Below are positions 1 to 6,802 of a stretch of DNA of 7,279 nt, one piece after another. The translations under genes were made by a program, and so were the position numbers. This DNA comes from an uncultured Erysipelotrichaceae bacterium (GTDB lineage: Bacteria > Bacillota_I > Bacilli_A > Erysipelotrichales > Coprobacillaceae). Position 1 is the first letter of the stretch, and the number at the start of each line of letters is the position of its first letter. The stretch spans positions 1 through 7,279 of the forward strand of contig CALDMQ010000223.1 in NCBI GenBank assembly GCA_937917505.1. The letters run 5' to 3'. The notes below the pieces were generated by a model. That model had not been told where the DNA came from and made no database searches. It saw nothing but the letters and a program-made list of their open reading frames with translations.

Positions 1-33
1 CCTTCTTTTCCCATCCATATTTTCTTCTTAAAT
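1..33. repeat. Inverted copy of 324-356 at window edge (arm 1)
   Basis: Bases 1-33 are a perfect reverse complement of 324-356, with 290 bases between the arms. The match stops at position 34. Read in the kdpA frame, this arm gives PSFPIHIFFLN, where the family normally has a stretch like SQGVxQ, so it does not belong to KdpA. Because the other arm sits inside intact KdpA sequence, this arm is the displaced copy. A fold-back chimera from amplification, library preparation or assembly is the likeliest cause. Confidence 0.9.
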
Positions 34-1194
34 TCAAACATTGTATTAACAACAATAGAAGGAAAATTCCAAGAAATTGCATCTGGACCCATTGCTGCGC
101 TTGAATCAATCAAACATTTAGGAACAAATGGTGGAGGTTTTTTAGGAGCTAATTCATCTACTCCTTTAGAAAATCCAACTATTATCTCCAATATTTTAGA
201 ATTGTATTCAATGATGTTATTGCCTGCTGCTTGTGTATTTACCTTTGGTCATATGGCTTATGATAAATATCAAGAACGAAAAGTATCTGATTCAAATATA
301 ATCTCAACAAAAGAAAAGAAATCATTTAAGAAGAAAATATGGATGGGAAAAGAAGGTAGAACTATTTTTGTAGCAATGTCTATCTTGTTTGTAATTGGAT
401 TAGGTATTTGTTACTACAGTGAATCACAAGGAAATCATGCAGTTGAAATGACAGGTATTACACAAACTTTAGGAAACATGGAAGGAAAAGAAGTTCGTTT
501 TGGTGTAGCTCAATCTTCTTTGTTTACGACTGTCACAACTTCTTTTACTACAGGTACAGTCAATAATATGCATGATACTTTAACTCCAATGGGAGGTTTT
601 GTTCCATTATTGCATATGATGTTAAATGTAGTATTTGGTGGTGCTGGTGTTGGTTTAATGAATATGCTTATTTATGCAATTATTGCTGTATTTATTTGTG
701 GATTGATGATTGGACGAACACCTGAATATTTAGGTAAAAAGATTGAAGGAAAAGAAATGAAACTTGCTGCACTAAGTATTATTATTCATCCTTTGTTAAT
801 TTTAGGTTTTAGTGCCTTAGCAATTTCGATAAATGCTGGACTTGAAGGAATTACAAATCCAGGATTTCATGGACTATCGCAAGTATTGTATGAATTTTCT
901 TCATCCGCTGCAAACAATGGATCTGGTTTTGAGGGATTAGCAGATAATACATTCTTCTGGAATGTAAGTTGTGGAATTGTCATGTTTTTAGCAAGATATA
1001 TGCCGATTATTATACAGCTTGGTATTGCAGGTAGTTTAATGAATAAAATCGACATGAATGAATCCAGCGGTACTTTAAAAACGAATACTATGACATTTGC
1101 AATTGTACTAGTTGTTGTCGTTTATATTTTTGCAGCACTAACATTTTTACCAGCATTAGCACTTGGCCCTATTGCTGAATTATTAACTTTGTAG
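1..1194 (+). CDS. kdpA: Potassium-transporting ATPase subunit KdpA, 5'-truncated
   Basis: KdpA is the membrane subunit that binds and conducts K+ in the KdpFABC pump. The frame is open from the left edge to a TAG at 1192-1194 and gives 397 residues, roughly the last 70% of a family of about 560. Three of the four selectivity-filter loops are visible: TNGGG (124-138), the TTG turn (547-555) and NNGS (913-924). Other family blocks are NMEGKEVRFG, the MHD motif, GLMIGRTPEYLGKKI and the C-terminal LTFLPALALGPIAE. Hydrophobic helices lie between the loops. A basic, Lys-rich cytoplasmic loop (about 271-360) is longer than in E. coli KdpA. Residues encoded by 1-33 do not resemble KdpA and come from an inverted copy of 324-356, so trustworthy KdpA sequence begins near 34. 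The true start lies outside the window. The gene ends 11 bases before kdpB, consistent with one operon. Confidence 0.96.
   Translation, partial: PSFPIHIFFLNSNIVLTTIEGKFQEIASGPIAALESIKHLGTNGGGFLGANSSTPLENPTIISNILELYSMMLLPAACVFTFGHMAYDKYQERKVSDSNIISTKEKKSFKKKIWMGKEGRTIFVAMSILFVIGLGICYYSESQGNHAVEMTGITQTLGNMEGKEVRFGVAQSSLFTTVTTSFTTGTVNNMHDTLTPMGGFVPLLHMMLNVVFGGAGVGLMNMLIYAIIAVFICGLMIGRTPEYLGKKIEGKEMKLAALSIIIHPLLILGFSALAISINAGLEGITNPGFHGLSQVLYEFSSSAANNGSGFEGLADNTFFWNVSCGIVMFLARYMPIIIQLGIAGSLMNKIDMNESSGTLKTNTMTFAIVLVVVVYIFAALTFLPALALGPIAELLTL
324..356. repeat. Source of the inverted copy inside kdpA (arm 2)
   Basis: This is the in-place partner of the repeat at 1-33. It encodes the basic KdpA cytoplasmic loop (KKKIWMGKEG). 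Genuine KdpA flanks it on both sides in one uninterrupted frame, so it is the original copy and not an insertion. Confidence 0.9.
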
Positions 1195-1199
1195 AGGTG
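1193..1199 (+). promoter_or_regulatory. Ribosome binding site that sets the kdpB start
   Basis: AGAGGTG overlaps the kdpA stop codon and lies 6 bases before the ATG at 1206. The in-frame GTG at 1197 is part of this Shine-Dalgarno sequence and has none of its own upstream, so the ATG at 1206 is preferred. Confidence 0.8.
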
Positions 1200-1205
1200 A
1201 TTTTG

Positions 1206-3263
1206 ATGAGTAAAAAAGAAAAAACAAAATTTATTACAAATGATATTCTAGCTTCATCAATAAAAGGTGCGTTTGTGAAATTAGATCCTAGATATATGAT
1301 GAAAAATCCAGTGATGTTTGTTGTAGAAATTGGATTTGTTATTTGTACATTATTAGTATTTTTTCCGCACTTATTTCACGATGAAGGAAATAATTTAAGT
1401 TTATATAATGCAATTGTTGCATTGATATTATTTGTGACATTATTATTTGCTAATTTTGCGGAATCAGTAGCAGAAGGTAGAGGAAAAGCTCAAGCAGAAA
1501 CTTTAAAGAAAACTAAAAAAGATACGAAAGCAAGATTAATATATGAAGATGGAACAGAAAAAATAGTTTCAAGTAGTGAACTTCAAAAAGGAGATATCGT
1601 ACTTGTAAAAGCAGGAGAATTAATTCCTAATGACGGTGAAATTATTGAAGGAATTGCGAGTGTGGATGAATCAGCAATTACTGGTGAATCTGCTCCTGTC
1701 ACAAAAGAAAGTGGTGGCGATTTTGCTTCCGTTACAGGAGGAACAACTGTTGTTTCTGACTGGATCAAAGTCGAAATTACATCCGAACCAGGACATTCAT
1801 TTCTAGATAAAATGATTTCAATGGTAGAAGGAGCTTCTAGACAAAAGACCCCTAATGAGATTGCCTTAAATACATTACTTGTATCTCTTACAATTATTTT
1901 TTTAATCGTTATTGTCACATTATATCCAATGGCGTCTTATTTAAATGTTAAAATTCCTCTTTCAACTCTTATCGCATTAACTGTATGTTTAATCCCAACT
2001 ACAATTGGTGCTTTATTAAGCGCTATTGGAATTGCTGGTATGGATCGTGTAACAAGATTTAATGTTATTGCAATGTCAGGAAAAGCAGTAGAAGCTTGTG
2101 GTGATGTAGATACAATGATTTTAGATAAGACAGGGACTATTACTTTTGGGAATCGTTTGGCAAGTGATTTTATTAATGTAGATAATGTAAAAAAAGAAGA
2201 TTTAATTCATTATTCATGTATTGCATCATTACAAGATGATACACCAGAGGGAAAATCGACAGTTGATTTAGCAAAAACAATGGGATGTAATATCAAAGCG
2301 GATGATTATAAAGATGCAACATTTATTGAATTTACTGCTGCTAGTAAAATGAGCGGAGTTGATTTAGTAGATGGAACAATGATTAGAAAAGGTGCAGGAG
2401 ATGCTATTATCCAATTTGTAAAAGAGAATGGCGGAATCATTCCCGAGGACCTATCAAATAAGATTGATCAAATTTCTAAATTGGGCGGAACTCCACTTGT
2501 TGTATGTGTTAATAATAAAATTTATGGAGTTATCTATTTAAAAGATACGGTAAAACCAGGATTAAGAGAAAGATTTGAAAGATTACGTAAAATTGGAATT
2601 AAAACAATTATGTGTACAGGAGATAATCCATTAACTGCGGCTACAATTGCAGCTGAAGCTGGTGTAGATGGTTATATTGCTGAATGTAAACCAGAAGATA
2701 AGATTGAAGCAATTAAAAAAGAACAATCTCAAGGAAAAATTGTTGCGATGACGGGAGATGGAACAAATGATGCTCCTGCACTTGCTCAAGCAGATGTAGG
2801 AATCGCTATGAACAGTGGGACAACGGCTGCAAAAGAAGCAGCGAATATGGTTGATTTAGATTCTGATCCAACTAAAATACTAGAAGTAGTAGAAATTGGA
2901 AAGCAATTGCTTATTACTCGAGGTTCTTTAACAACGTTCTCTATTGCAAATGATATTGCTAAATATTTTGCAATTATTCCCGCAATATTTATTACAGCTA
3001 TTCCTCAAATGAGTGTCTTAAATATCATGGGATTGAGTTCACCATTGAGTGCTATCTTGTCCGCATTGATTTTTAATGCCATTATCATTCCTTGTCTCAT
3101 TCCACTTGCAATGAAAGGTGTTAAATACAAACCAATGAGTGCGTCAAAAATGTTAGGAAGAAATATGATGATTTATGGATTAGGTGGAGTTATTTGTCCT
3201 TTTGTAGGAATTAAAATCATTGATTTAATCATTTCACCTTTGCTTATTTTATTAGGACTTTAG
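1206..3263 (+). CDS. kdpB: Potassium-transporting P-type ATPase subunit KdpB
   Basis: KdpB hydrolyses ATP to drive K+ import by KdpFABC in the cytoplasmic membrane. From the ATG at 1206 it has 685 residues, close to 682 in E. coli. The order is: first membrane helices (about 35-85), actuator domain with TGES (159-162), a helix pair near 220-275, the phosphorylation motif DKTGT with Asp307, the nucleotide-binding domain with FTAASKMSG (about 376-384), CTGDNP, the hinge motif TGDGTNDAP (516-524), and C-terminal helices. Asp583 and Lys586 in NDIAKYFAI are at the positions of the E. coli residues linked to coupling with KdpA. Ser162 of TGES, whose phosphorylation inhibits E. coli Kdp at high K+, is also present. 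All catalytic motifs look intact. kdpC follows after 12 bases, consistent with cotranscription. Confidence 0.98.
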   Translation: MSKKEKTKFITNDILASSIKGAFVKLDPRYMMKNPVMFVVEIGFVICTLLVFFPHLFHDEGNNLSLYNAIVALILFVTLLFANFAESVAEGRGKAQAETLKKTKKDTKARLIYEDGTEKIVSSSELQKGDIVLVKAGELIPNDGEIIEGIASVDESAITGESAPVTKESGGDFASVTGGTTVVSDWIKVEITSEPGHSFLDKMISMVEGASRQKTPNEIALNTLLVSLTIIFLIVIVTLYPMASYLNVKIPLSTLIALTVCLIPTTIGALLSAIGIAGMDRVTRFNVIAMSGKAVEACGDVDTMILDKTGTITFGNRLASDFINVDNVKKEDLIHYSCIASLQDDTPEGKSTVDLAKTMGCNIKADDYKDATFIEFTAASKMSGVDLVDGTMIRKGAGDAIIQFVKENGGIIPEDLSNKIDQISKLGGTPLVVCVNNKIYGVIYLKDTVKPGLRERFERLRKIGIKTIMCTGDNPLTAATIAAEAGVDGYIAECKPEDKIEAIKKEQSQGKIVAMTGDGTNDAPALAQADVGIAMNSGTTAAKEAANMVDLDSDPTKILEVVEIGKQLLITRGSLTTFSIANDIAKYFAIIPAIFITAIPQMSVLNIMGLSSPLSAILSALIFNAIIIPCLIPLAMKGVKYKPMSASKMLGRNMMIYGLGGVICPFVGIKIIDLIISPLLILLGL

Positions 3264-3267
3264 GAGG
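3262..3267 (+). promoter_or_regulatory. Ribosome binding site of kdpC
   Basis: AGGAGG is a perfect Shine-Dalgarno core that overlaps the kdpB TAG stop and lies 8 bases before the kdpC ATG. The overlap suggests coupled translation of kdpB and kdpC. Confidence 0.85.
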
Positions 3268-3275
3268 TAAATTTT

Positions 3276-3896
3276 ATGAGAAAATATTTAAAACCATTTA
3301 AGACTGCATTTTTTGTTTCAATCGCAATGTTTCTTCTTTGTGGTTTTGCTTATCCAATGGTATTAACAGGAATATCACAGGTTATTTTTCCTAATCAAGC
3401 AAATGGAAGTTTAGTAGAAATGGATGGAAAAGCTGTAGGATCTACATTGGTTGGACAAGATTTTACAGATGAACGTTTATTTCATTGTCGTCCTTCTGCA
3501 TATAACTATAATACTTACACACAAGAAGATAAAGAAAATGGAACATATACAGGATTGTCATCAGGTAGTAATAACTATGCTGTTAGTAATCCAAAATTAG
3601 AAGAAAGATTAAATCAAGATATTGAACAGTTTTTAAAAGAAAATCCTACAATAACTAGAGATGAAATACCTTCTGATATTATTACTGCTTCTGGTTCAGG
3701 TCTAGATCCGCATATTTCAGTAGAAGCAGCCAATGTACAAGTGGATAGAATTGTGAAAAATACACAATTATCAGAAACCAAGGTAAAAGAATTAATTAAG
3801 CAAAATACAGCTGGAAAATTGTTTGGAGTTTTTGGGGAAGAAAGAGTCAATGTATTAGAATTAAACCTATCACTTGTGAAAGAATTAAAAAATTAG
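3276..3896 (+). CDS. kdpC: Potassium-transporting ATPase subunit KdpC
   Basis: KdpC is the single-pass subunit that assembles with KdpA and KdpB and is thought to raise the affinity of the complex for K+ or ATP. The protein has 206 residues, slightly longer than E. coli KdpC (190). It has one membrane helix (about residues 12-34) after a short basic N-terminus, followed by an outside domain. Family motifs are LVGQDFTDERLFHCRPSAYNYN, split here by position into the GQDF block and the RPSA block, then SGSNNYAVSNP, TASGSGLDPHIS and the C-terminal ERVNVLELNLSL. The usual FHGRPSA motif reads FHCRPSA here, putting a cysteine in the outside domain. The longer middle (about residues 75-95, Tyr/Asn/Thr-rich) is typical of Gram-positive forms as I recall them. 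It ends the kdpABC block and is followed by a terminator. Confidence 0.97.
   Translation: MRKYLKPFKTAFFVSIAMFLLCGFAYPMVLTGISQVIFPNQANGSLVEMDGKAVGSTLVGQDFTDERLFHCRPSAYNYNTYTQEDKENGTYTGLSSGSNNYAVSNPKLEERLNQDIEQFLKENPTITRDEIPSDIITASGSGLDPHISVEAANVQVDRIVKNTQLSETKVKELIKQNTAGKLFGVFGEERVNVLELNLSLVKELKN
3868..3882. repeat. 15-bp inverted repeat, arm 1 (end of kdpC)
   Basis: TATCACTTGTGAAAG lies within the last codons of kdpC and is the exact reverse complement of 3962-3976. Its core TCAC-TT-GTGA is itself a dyad, as expected of a dimeric-protein operator. The two arms bracket the terminator hairpin. It may be a regulator site pair or an RNA stem; the sequence does not decide between them. Confidence 0.8.
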
Positions 3897-3903
3897 AATG
3901 TTA

Positions 3904-3932
3904 CAAAAAATCGATTTCATGTCGATTTTTTG
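3904..3932 (+). terminator. Rho-independent terminator after kdpC
   Basis: CAAAAAATCGA (3904-3914) pairs perfectly with TCGATTTTTTG (3922-3932) around a 7-base loop. The T6 run forms the 3' side of the stem, with an A6 run opposite. It begins 7 bases after the kdpC stop. The stem is AT-rich, so termination may be partial, and the A/T symmetry would allow activity on both strands. Confidence 0.8.
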
Positions 3933-3951
3933 GTCGTTTAAAAGTTATATC

Positions 3952-3980
3952 TTCAATAGAACTTTCACAAGTGATATAAT
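3952..3980 (+). promoter_or_regulatory. Putative sigma-A type promoter of kdpED with extended -10
   Basis: A consensus TATAAT at 3975-3980 is preceded by TG at 3972-3973, making an extended -10. The -35 position at 17-base spacing (3952-3957, TTCAAT) is poor, which an extended -10 can offset. It lies between the terminator and the kdpE start, so it should give kdpED its own transcript with a leader of about 30 bases. Confidence 0.7.
3962..3976. repeat. 15-bp inverted repeat, arm 2 (overlaps kdpED -10)
   Basis: CTTTCACAAGTGATA is the exact reverse complement of 3868-3882. It covers the TG of the extended -10 and the first two bases of TATAAT. A protein bound here would block or alter promoter access, so the position suits an operator. 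No binder can be named from the sequence. Confidence 0.75.
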
Positions 3981-4004
3981 ATAAAATAAATTTAATGATC
4001 TAAG

Positions 4005-4010
4005 AAGGTG
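4005..4010 (+). promoter_or_regulatory. Ribosome binding site of kdpE
   Basis: AAGGTG, followed by AT, lies 5 bases before the ATG at 4016. It supports that start over any other. Confidence 0.75.
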
Positions 4011-4015
4011 ATAGT

Positions 4016-4732
4016 ATGAACAGAAATATAAAAATATTAGTTATTGAAGATGAAGGCGCTATTCGAAATTTGATTTCTACCGCCTTACAAACAAATGGAT
4101 ATAAATATGAAGTTGCATCAAATGGTTCATCTGCATTATCATTGTTATCAACTCATCAGTATGATATGGTTCTTGTTGATTTAGGATTACCAGATATAGA
4201 TGGCGTTGAAATAATAAGAAAATATAGAACATTTTCCACAACACCAATTATTGTAATAAGTGCTAGAAGTAACGATGATGATAAAATTAATGCATTAGAT
4301 GAAGGGGCAGATGATTATTTAACAAAACCTTTCAATGTGGAAGAACTTTTAGCGAGAGTACGATCTACTTTGAGAAGAACACAATATCTAGATAATAAAC
4401 AAACTGAAGAAGAACATATTTTTACAAATGGATTATTAAAAATTGATTATATTTCTCAGTCTGTATTTGTGTCAGATGAAGAAATTCATCTTATGCCTAT
4501 TGAGTATAATTTGCTTTGCTTATTAGCAAAAAATGTAGGAAAAGTATTAACACATCAATATATTTTAGATAAGGTTTGGGTAAATGCTATTGAATCTGAT
4601 TTATCTTCTTTAAGAGTATATTTAACATCACTTAGAAAAAAGATTGAAAAAAAGAGTCATGAAAAATATATACAAACACATATTGGAGTTGGATATAAAA
4701 TGGTGCGTGTTACTTCAACAGAAGAGGAATAA
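4016..4732 (+). CDS. kdpE: Response regulator KdpE, OmpR/PhoB family
   Basis: This is the cytoplasmic transcription factor expected to activate kdpABC when phosphorylated by KdpD. The protein has 238 residues. The receiver domain (about 5-120) has the acidic pair Glu11-Asp12, phospho-acceptor Asp55 in LVDLGLPDIDG, the switch residue Ser81 and Lys103 in the TKPF motif. The C-terminal winged helix (about 130-233) has the typical LMPIEYNLLCLLAKNVGKV block, a recognition-helix region (SSLRVYLTSLRKKIE) and the closing wing HIGVGYKMV. The KdpE name rests on its position between kdpC and a KdpD-type kinase; the family alone is broad. It ends 5 bases before kdpD, so the two are surely cotranscribed. 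Having E before D is the reverse of the E. coli order. Confidence 0.93.
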   Translation: MNRNIKILVIEDEGAIRNLISTALQTNGYKYEVASNGSSALSLLSTHQYDMVLVDLGLPDIDGVEIIRKYRTFSTTPIIVISARSNDDDKINALDEGADDYLTKPFNVEELLARVRSTLRRTQYLDNKQTEEEHIFTNGLLKIDYISQSVFVSDEEIHLMPIEYNLLCLLAKNVGKVLTHQYILDKVWVNAIESDLSSLRVYLTSLRKKIEKKSHEKYIQTHIGVGYKMVRVTSTEEE

Positions 4733-4737
4733 GAGAT

Positions 4738-6699
4738 ATGAATAATACAGTCTTAGTTTGTTTATCTCCTTCTCCATCAAATATTGAAGTGATTCAAAGT
4801 GCATATCAATCACTTCATAAAAAGGATAAATTCATTGCCATTTATGTATCAAATCATAAACAAAGTTTAAAAGAATTTGAACAACGTCAATTAGATAAAA
4901 ATATGGAGTTAGCAAAACAGTTAAATGCAGATGTTGAAATCATTTATGCCGATGATACAGTAAATCAAATCATACAATATGCTAACATTTATAAAGTAAA
5001 GAAAATTGTTGTGGGGAAAAGTATTAATAAAAAAAGATGGTATTTGAAACATTCTTTAAGTGAACAAATATTAGAACAAGCTCATAATTTTGAAGTATTA
5101 GTAGTACCCACTAAAGCAAAAACAAAAATACCTAAAATTGATTTTCAAGAAAAAATGAATTCTCATGACAGCTTTATCAGTATTTTTATTTTAATGGTTT
5201 GTACTCTGGTTGGTTATTTCTTTTTTATGATGAATTTTCATGATTCTAATATTATTATGGTCTATATCTTAGGAGTTCTTTTGATTGCGTTATTAACGTC
5301 AAGTAGAGTGTATAGTGTTTTATCCACTATCGCAAGTGTTCTATTATTCAATTTTTGTTTTACTTTTCCAACGATGAGTTTATCTGTTTATGATTCTTCG
5401 TATGTGATGACTTTTTTAATTATGATTATAGTCGCTTTTATAACAAGTACTCTGACAAGTCGAATAAAACAAAATGCATATACGTCATCGAATATGGCAT
5501 ATATTTCAAAAATTTTATTAGAAACAAATCAAACACTCCAACAATATTCTTCTGAACAAGATATTGTAAATGCAGGGTGTAAAGTTCTTTCAGAATTATT
5601 AAAAAGAAATATCATATATTATACAGTTGAAAACAATAATTTAAATCAATCTATATTTATTTCCATTGATAATAAAGTAGATATAAATGAATATTTAAAT
5701 CCAAGTGAAAAAGGTGTTGCAGAATGGGTGGCTATTCATAATAAGCATGCCGGTGCATCTACAAGATATCTTTCCAATGCAAAATGTCTTTACTATGCAA
5801 TACGTAAAGGTGAAAATGTGCATGGTGTCATTGGGATTGATTTGAACAACGAACGAATAGATTCTCTTGAAAATCGTATTCTTTTAGCGATATTAGGAGA
5901 AATGGCACTCTCTTTAGAAAATATAAAAAATATGCAAGAGAAAAACGAAGCTATTTATACAATGAAAAAAGAACAACTGAGATCAGACTTACTGCGATCT
6001 ATTTCACATGATTTGAGAACACCTTTGACATCAATTTATGGAAACTCAGATATTTTGTTAAATGATAATGGACAATTAAGTGAAGAAAAAAGAAAAATTT
6101 TATGTGCTGATATTTATGATGATTCTTTATGGTTAATAAATTTAGTTGAAAATCTCTTGGCTATCACGAAAATTGAGGATGGTAAAATGAAATTAAAAAT
6201 TGAACCACAAATGATAGAAGATATTGTGAATGAGGCATTAAAGCATGTAAATAGAGAAAAGAAAAAATATCAAATCAATATTGACATTAAAGATGATTTT
6301 TTAATGGCAGACATGGATGCTCGCTTAATTATACAGGTTATTATAAATTTAGTTGACAATGCGATTAAATATACACCAATTGGTTCAATAATAGATATTG
6401 TAGCTTATCAAAAAGAAGAAATGATTTATATGGAGGTTCGTGATACTGGCGAAGGAATTCCAAAAGAAGAAAAAGTAAAGATTTTTGAAAAATTTTATAC
6501 TTTAAATAATGTATTAGCAGATAGTAAAAAAAGCATTGGGTTAGGATTATCATTATGTAAATCGATAGTAGAAGTTCATGGTGGAAATATCTATGTATTG
6601 GATAATTATCCTAAAGGATCAATTTTTACTTTCACATTACCGGCTACCAAAATTAATTTGAATAATGGAGTTCCTAAATTGATAGAAAATATCTATTAA
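4738..6699 (+). CDS. kdpD: Short-form KdpD-like sensor histidine kinase lacking the N-terminal KdpD domain
   Basis: This membrane kinase should phosphorylate KdpE in response to K+ or osmotic state. It has 653 residues, against about 895 in E. coli KdpD. Domains in order are a Usp domain (1-125), four membrane helices of the DUF4118 type (about 146-164, 171-187, 190-209, 221-239), a GAF-like region (about 260-395), a dimerisation domain with His424 in SISHDLRTPL, and an ATPase domain with N-box NLVDNAIKYTP (537-547), DTGEGIP (569-575) and GLGLSL (601-606). The usual first domain with its Walker A loop is absent, and only 5 bases separate the gene from kdpE, so it has not been missed upstream. 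Ser10-Pro-Ser12 followed by FIAIY (32-36) resembles the SxS...FTAxY motif by which S. aureus KdpD binds c-di-AMP. AGAGG at 4723-4727 is the likely ribosome binding site. Confidence 0.93.
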   Translation: MNNTVLVCLSPSPSNIEVIQSAYQSLHKKDKFIAIYVSNHKQSLKEFEQRQLDKNMELAKQLNADVEIIYADDTVNQIIQYANIYKVKKIVVGKSINKKRWYLKHSLSEQILEQAHNFEVLVVPTKAKTKIPKIDFQEKMNSHDSFISIFILMVCTLVGYFFFMMNFHDSNIIMVYILGVLLIALLTSSRVYSVLSTIASVLLFNFCFTFPTMSLSVYDSSYVMTFLIMIIVAFITSTLTSRIKQNAYTSSNMAYISKILLETNQTLQQYSSEQDIVNAGCKVLSELLKRNIIYYTVENNNLNQSIFISIDNKVDINEYLNPSEKGVAEWVAIHNKHAGASTRYLSNAKCLYYAIRKGENVHGVIGIDLNNERIDSLENRILLAILGEMALSLENIKNMQEKNEAIYTMKKEQLRSDLLRSISHDLRTPLTSIYGNSDILLNDNGQLSEEKRKILCADIYDDSLWLINLVENLLAITKIEDGKMKLKIEPQMIEDIVNEALKHVNREKKKYQINIDIKDDFLMADMDARLIIQVIINLVDNAIKYTPIGSIIDIVAYQKEEMIYMEVRDTGEGIPKEEKVKIFEKFYTLNNVLADSKKSIGLGLSLCKSIVEVHGGNIYVLDNYPKGSIFTFTLPATKINLNNGVPKLIENIY

Positions 6700-6774
6700 A
6701 TTGAAATGTATTAATTTGAGTAGTAATACTATTGAAATTTCTTTTTTAAACCAAACAAAGAAGAATATGTAATT

Positions 6775-6802
6775 GGGAGCTAGAAAACTCCCTTTTTATT
6801 TT
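6775..6802 (+). terminator. Rho-independent terminator after kdpD
   Basis: GGGAG (6775-6779) pairs with CTCCC (6788-6792) around an 8-base loop, followed directly by TTTTTATTTT. The T-tract is on the plus strand, so it serves kdpED. It overlaps the last codons of the convergent gene. The 6700-6774 stretch before it holds no gene, only a small TAGTA-A-TACTA palindrome (6721-6731) of unknown meaning. Confidence 0.75.

Noticed and set aside
1..356. The 33-bp inverted repeat as ends of a mobile element.
   Set aside because: The sequence between the arms is continuous KdpA with no transposase, and there are no target duplications.
1197..1205. GTG at 1197 as the kdpB start, adding three residues.
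   Set aside because: The GTG is part of the Shine-Dalgarno sequence for the ATG at 1206. Starting at 1206 also places Asp307, Ser162, Asp583 and Lys586 at the same numbers as in E. coli KdpB.
1583..1918. Minus-strand open frame of 111 codons.
   Set aside because: It lies antisense to the kdpB actuator domain, has no recognisable motif and is a shadow of the coding strand. The same holds for 867-1055, 3614-3850 and 6365-6553 on the minus strand.
3995..4003. Two-codon open frame (ATG ATC TAA) in the kdpE leader, as a possible leader peptide.
   Set aside because: It has no ribosome binding site and no attenuator follows it before kdpE. Chance is sufficient.
6721..6731. TAGTA-A-TACTA palindrome between kdpD and its terminator.
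   Set aside because: It is short and made only of weak AT-rich pairs in AT-rich DNA, so it is expected by chance.
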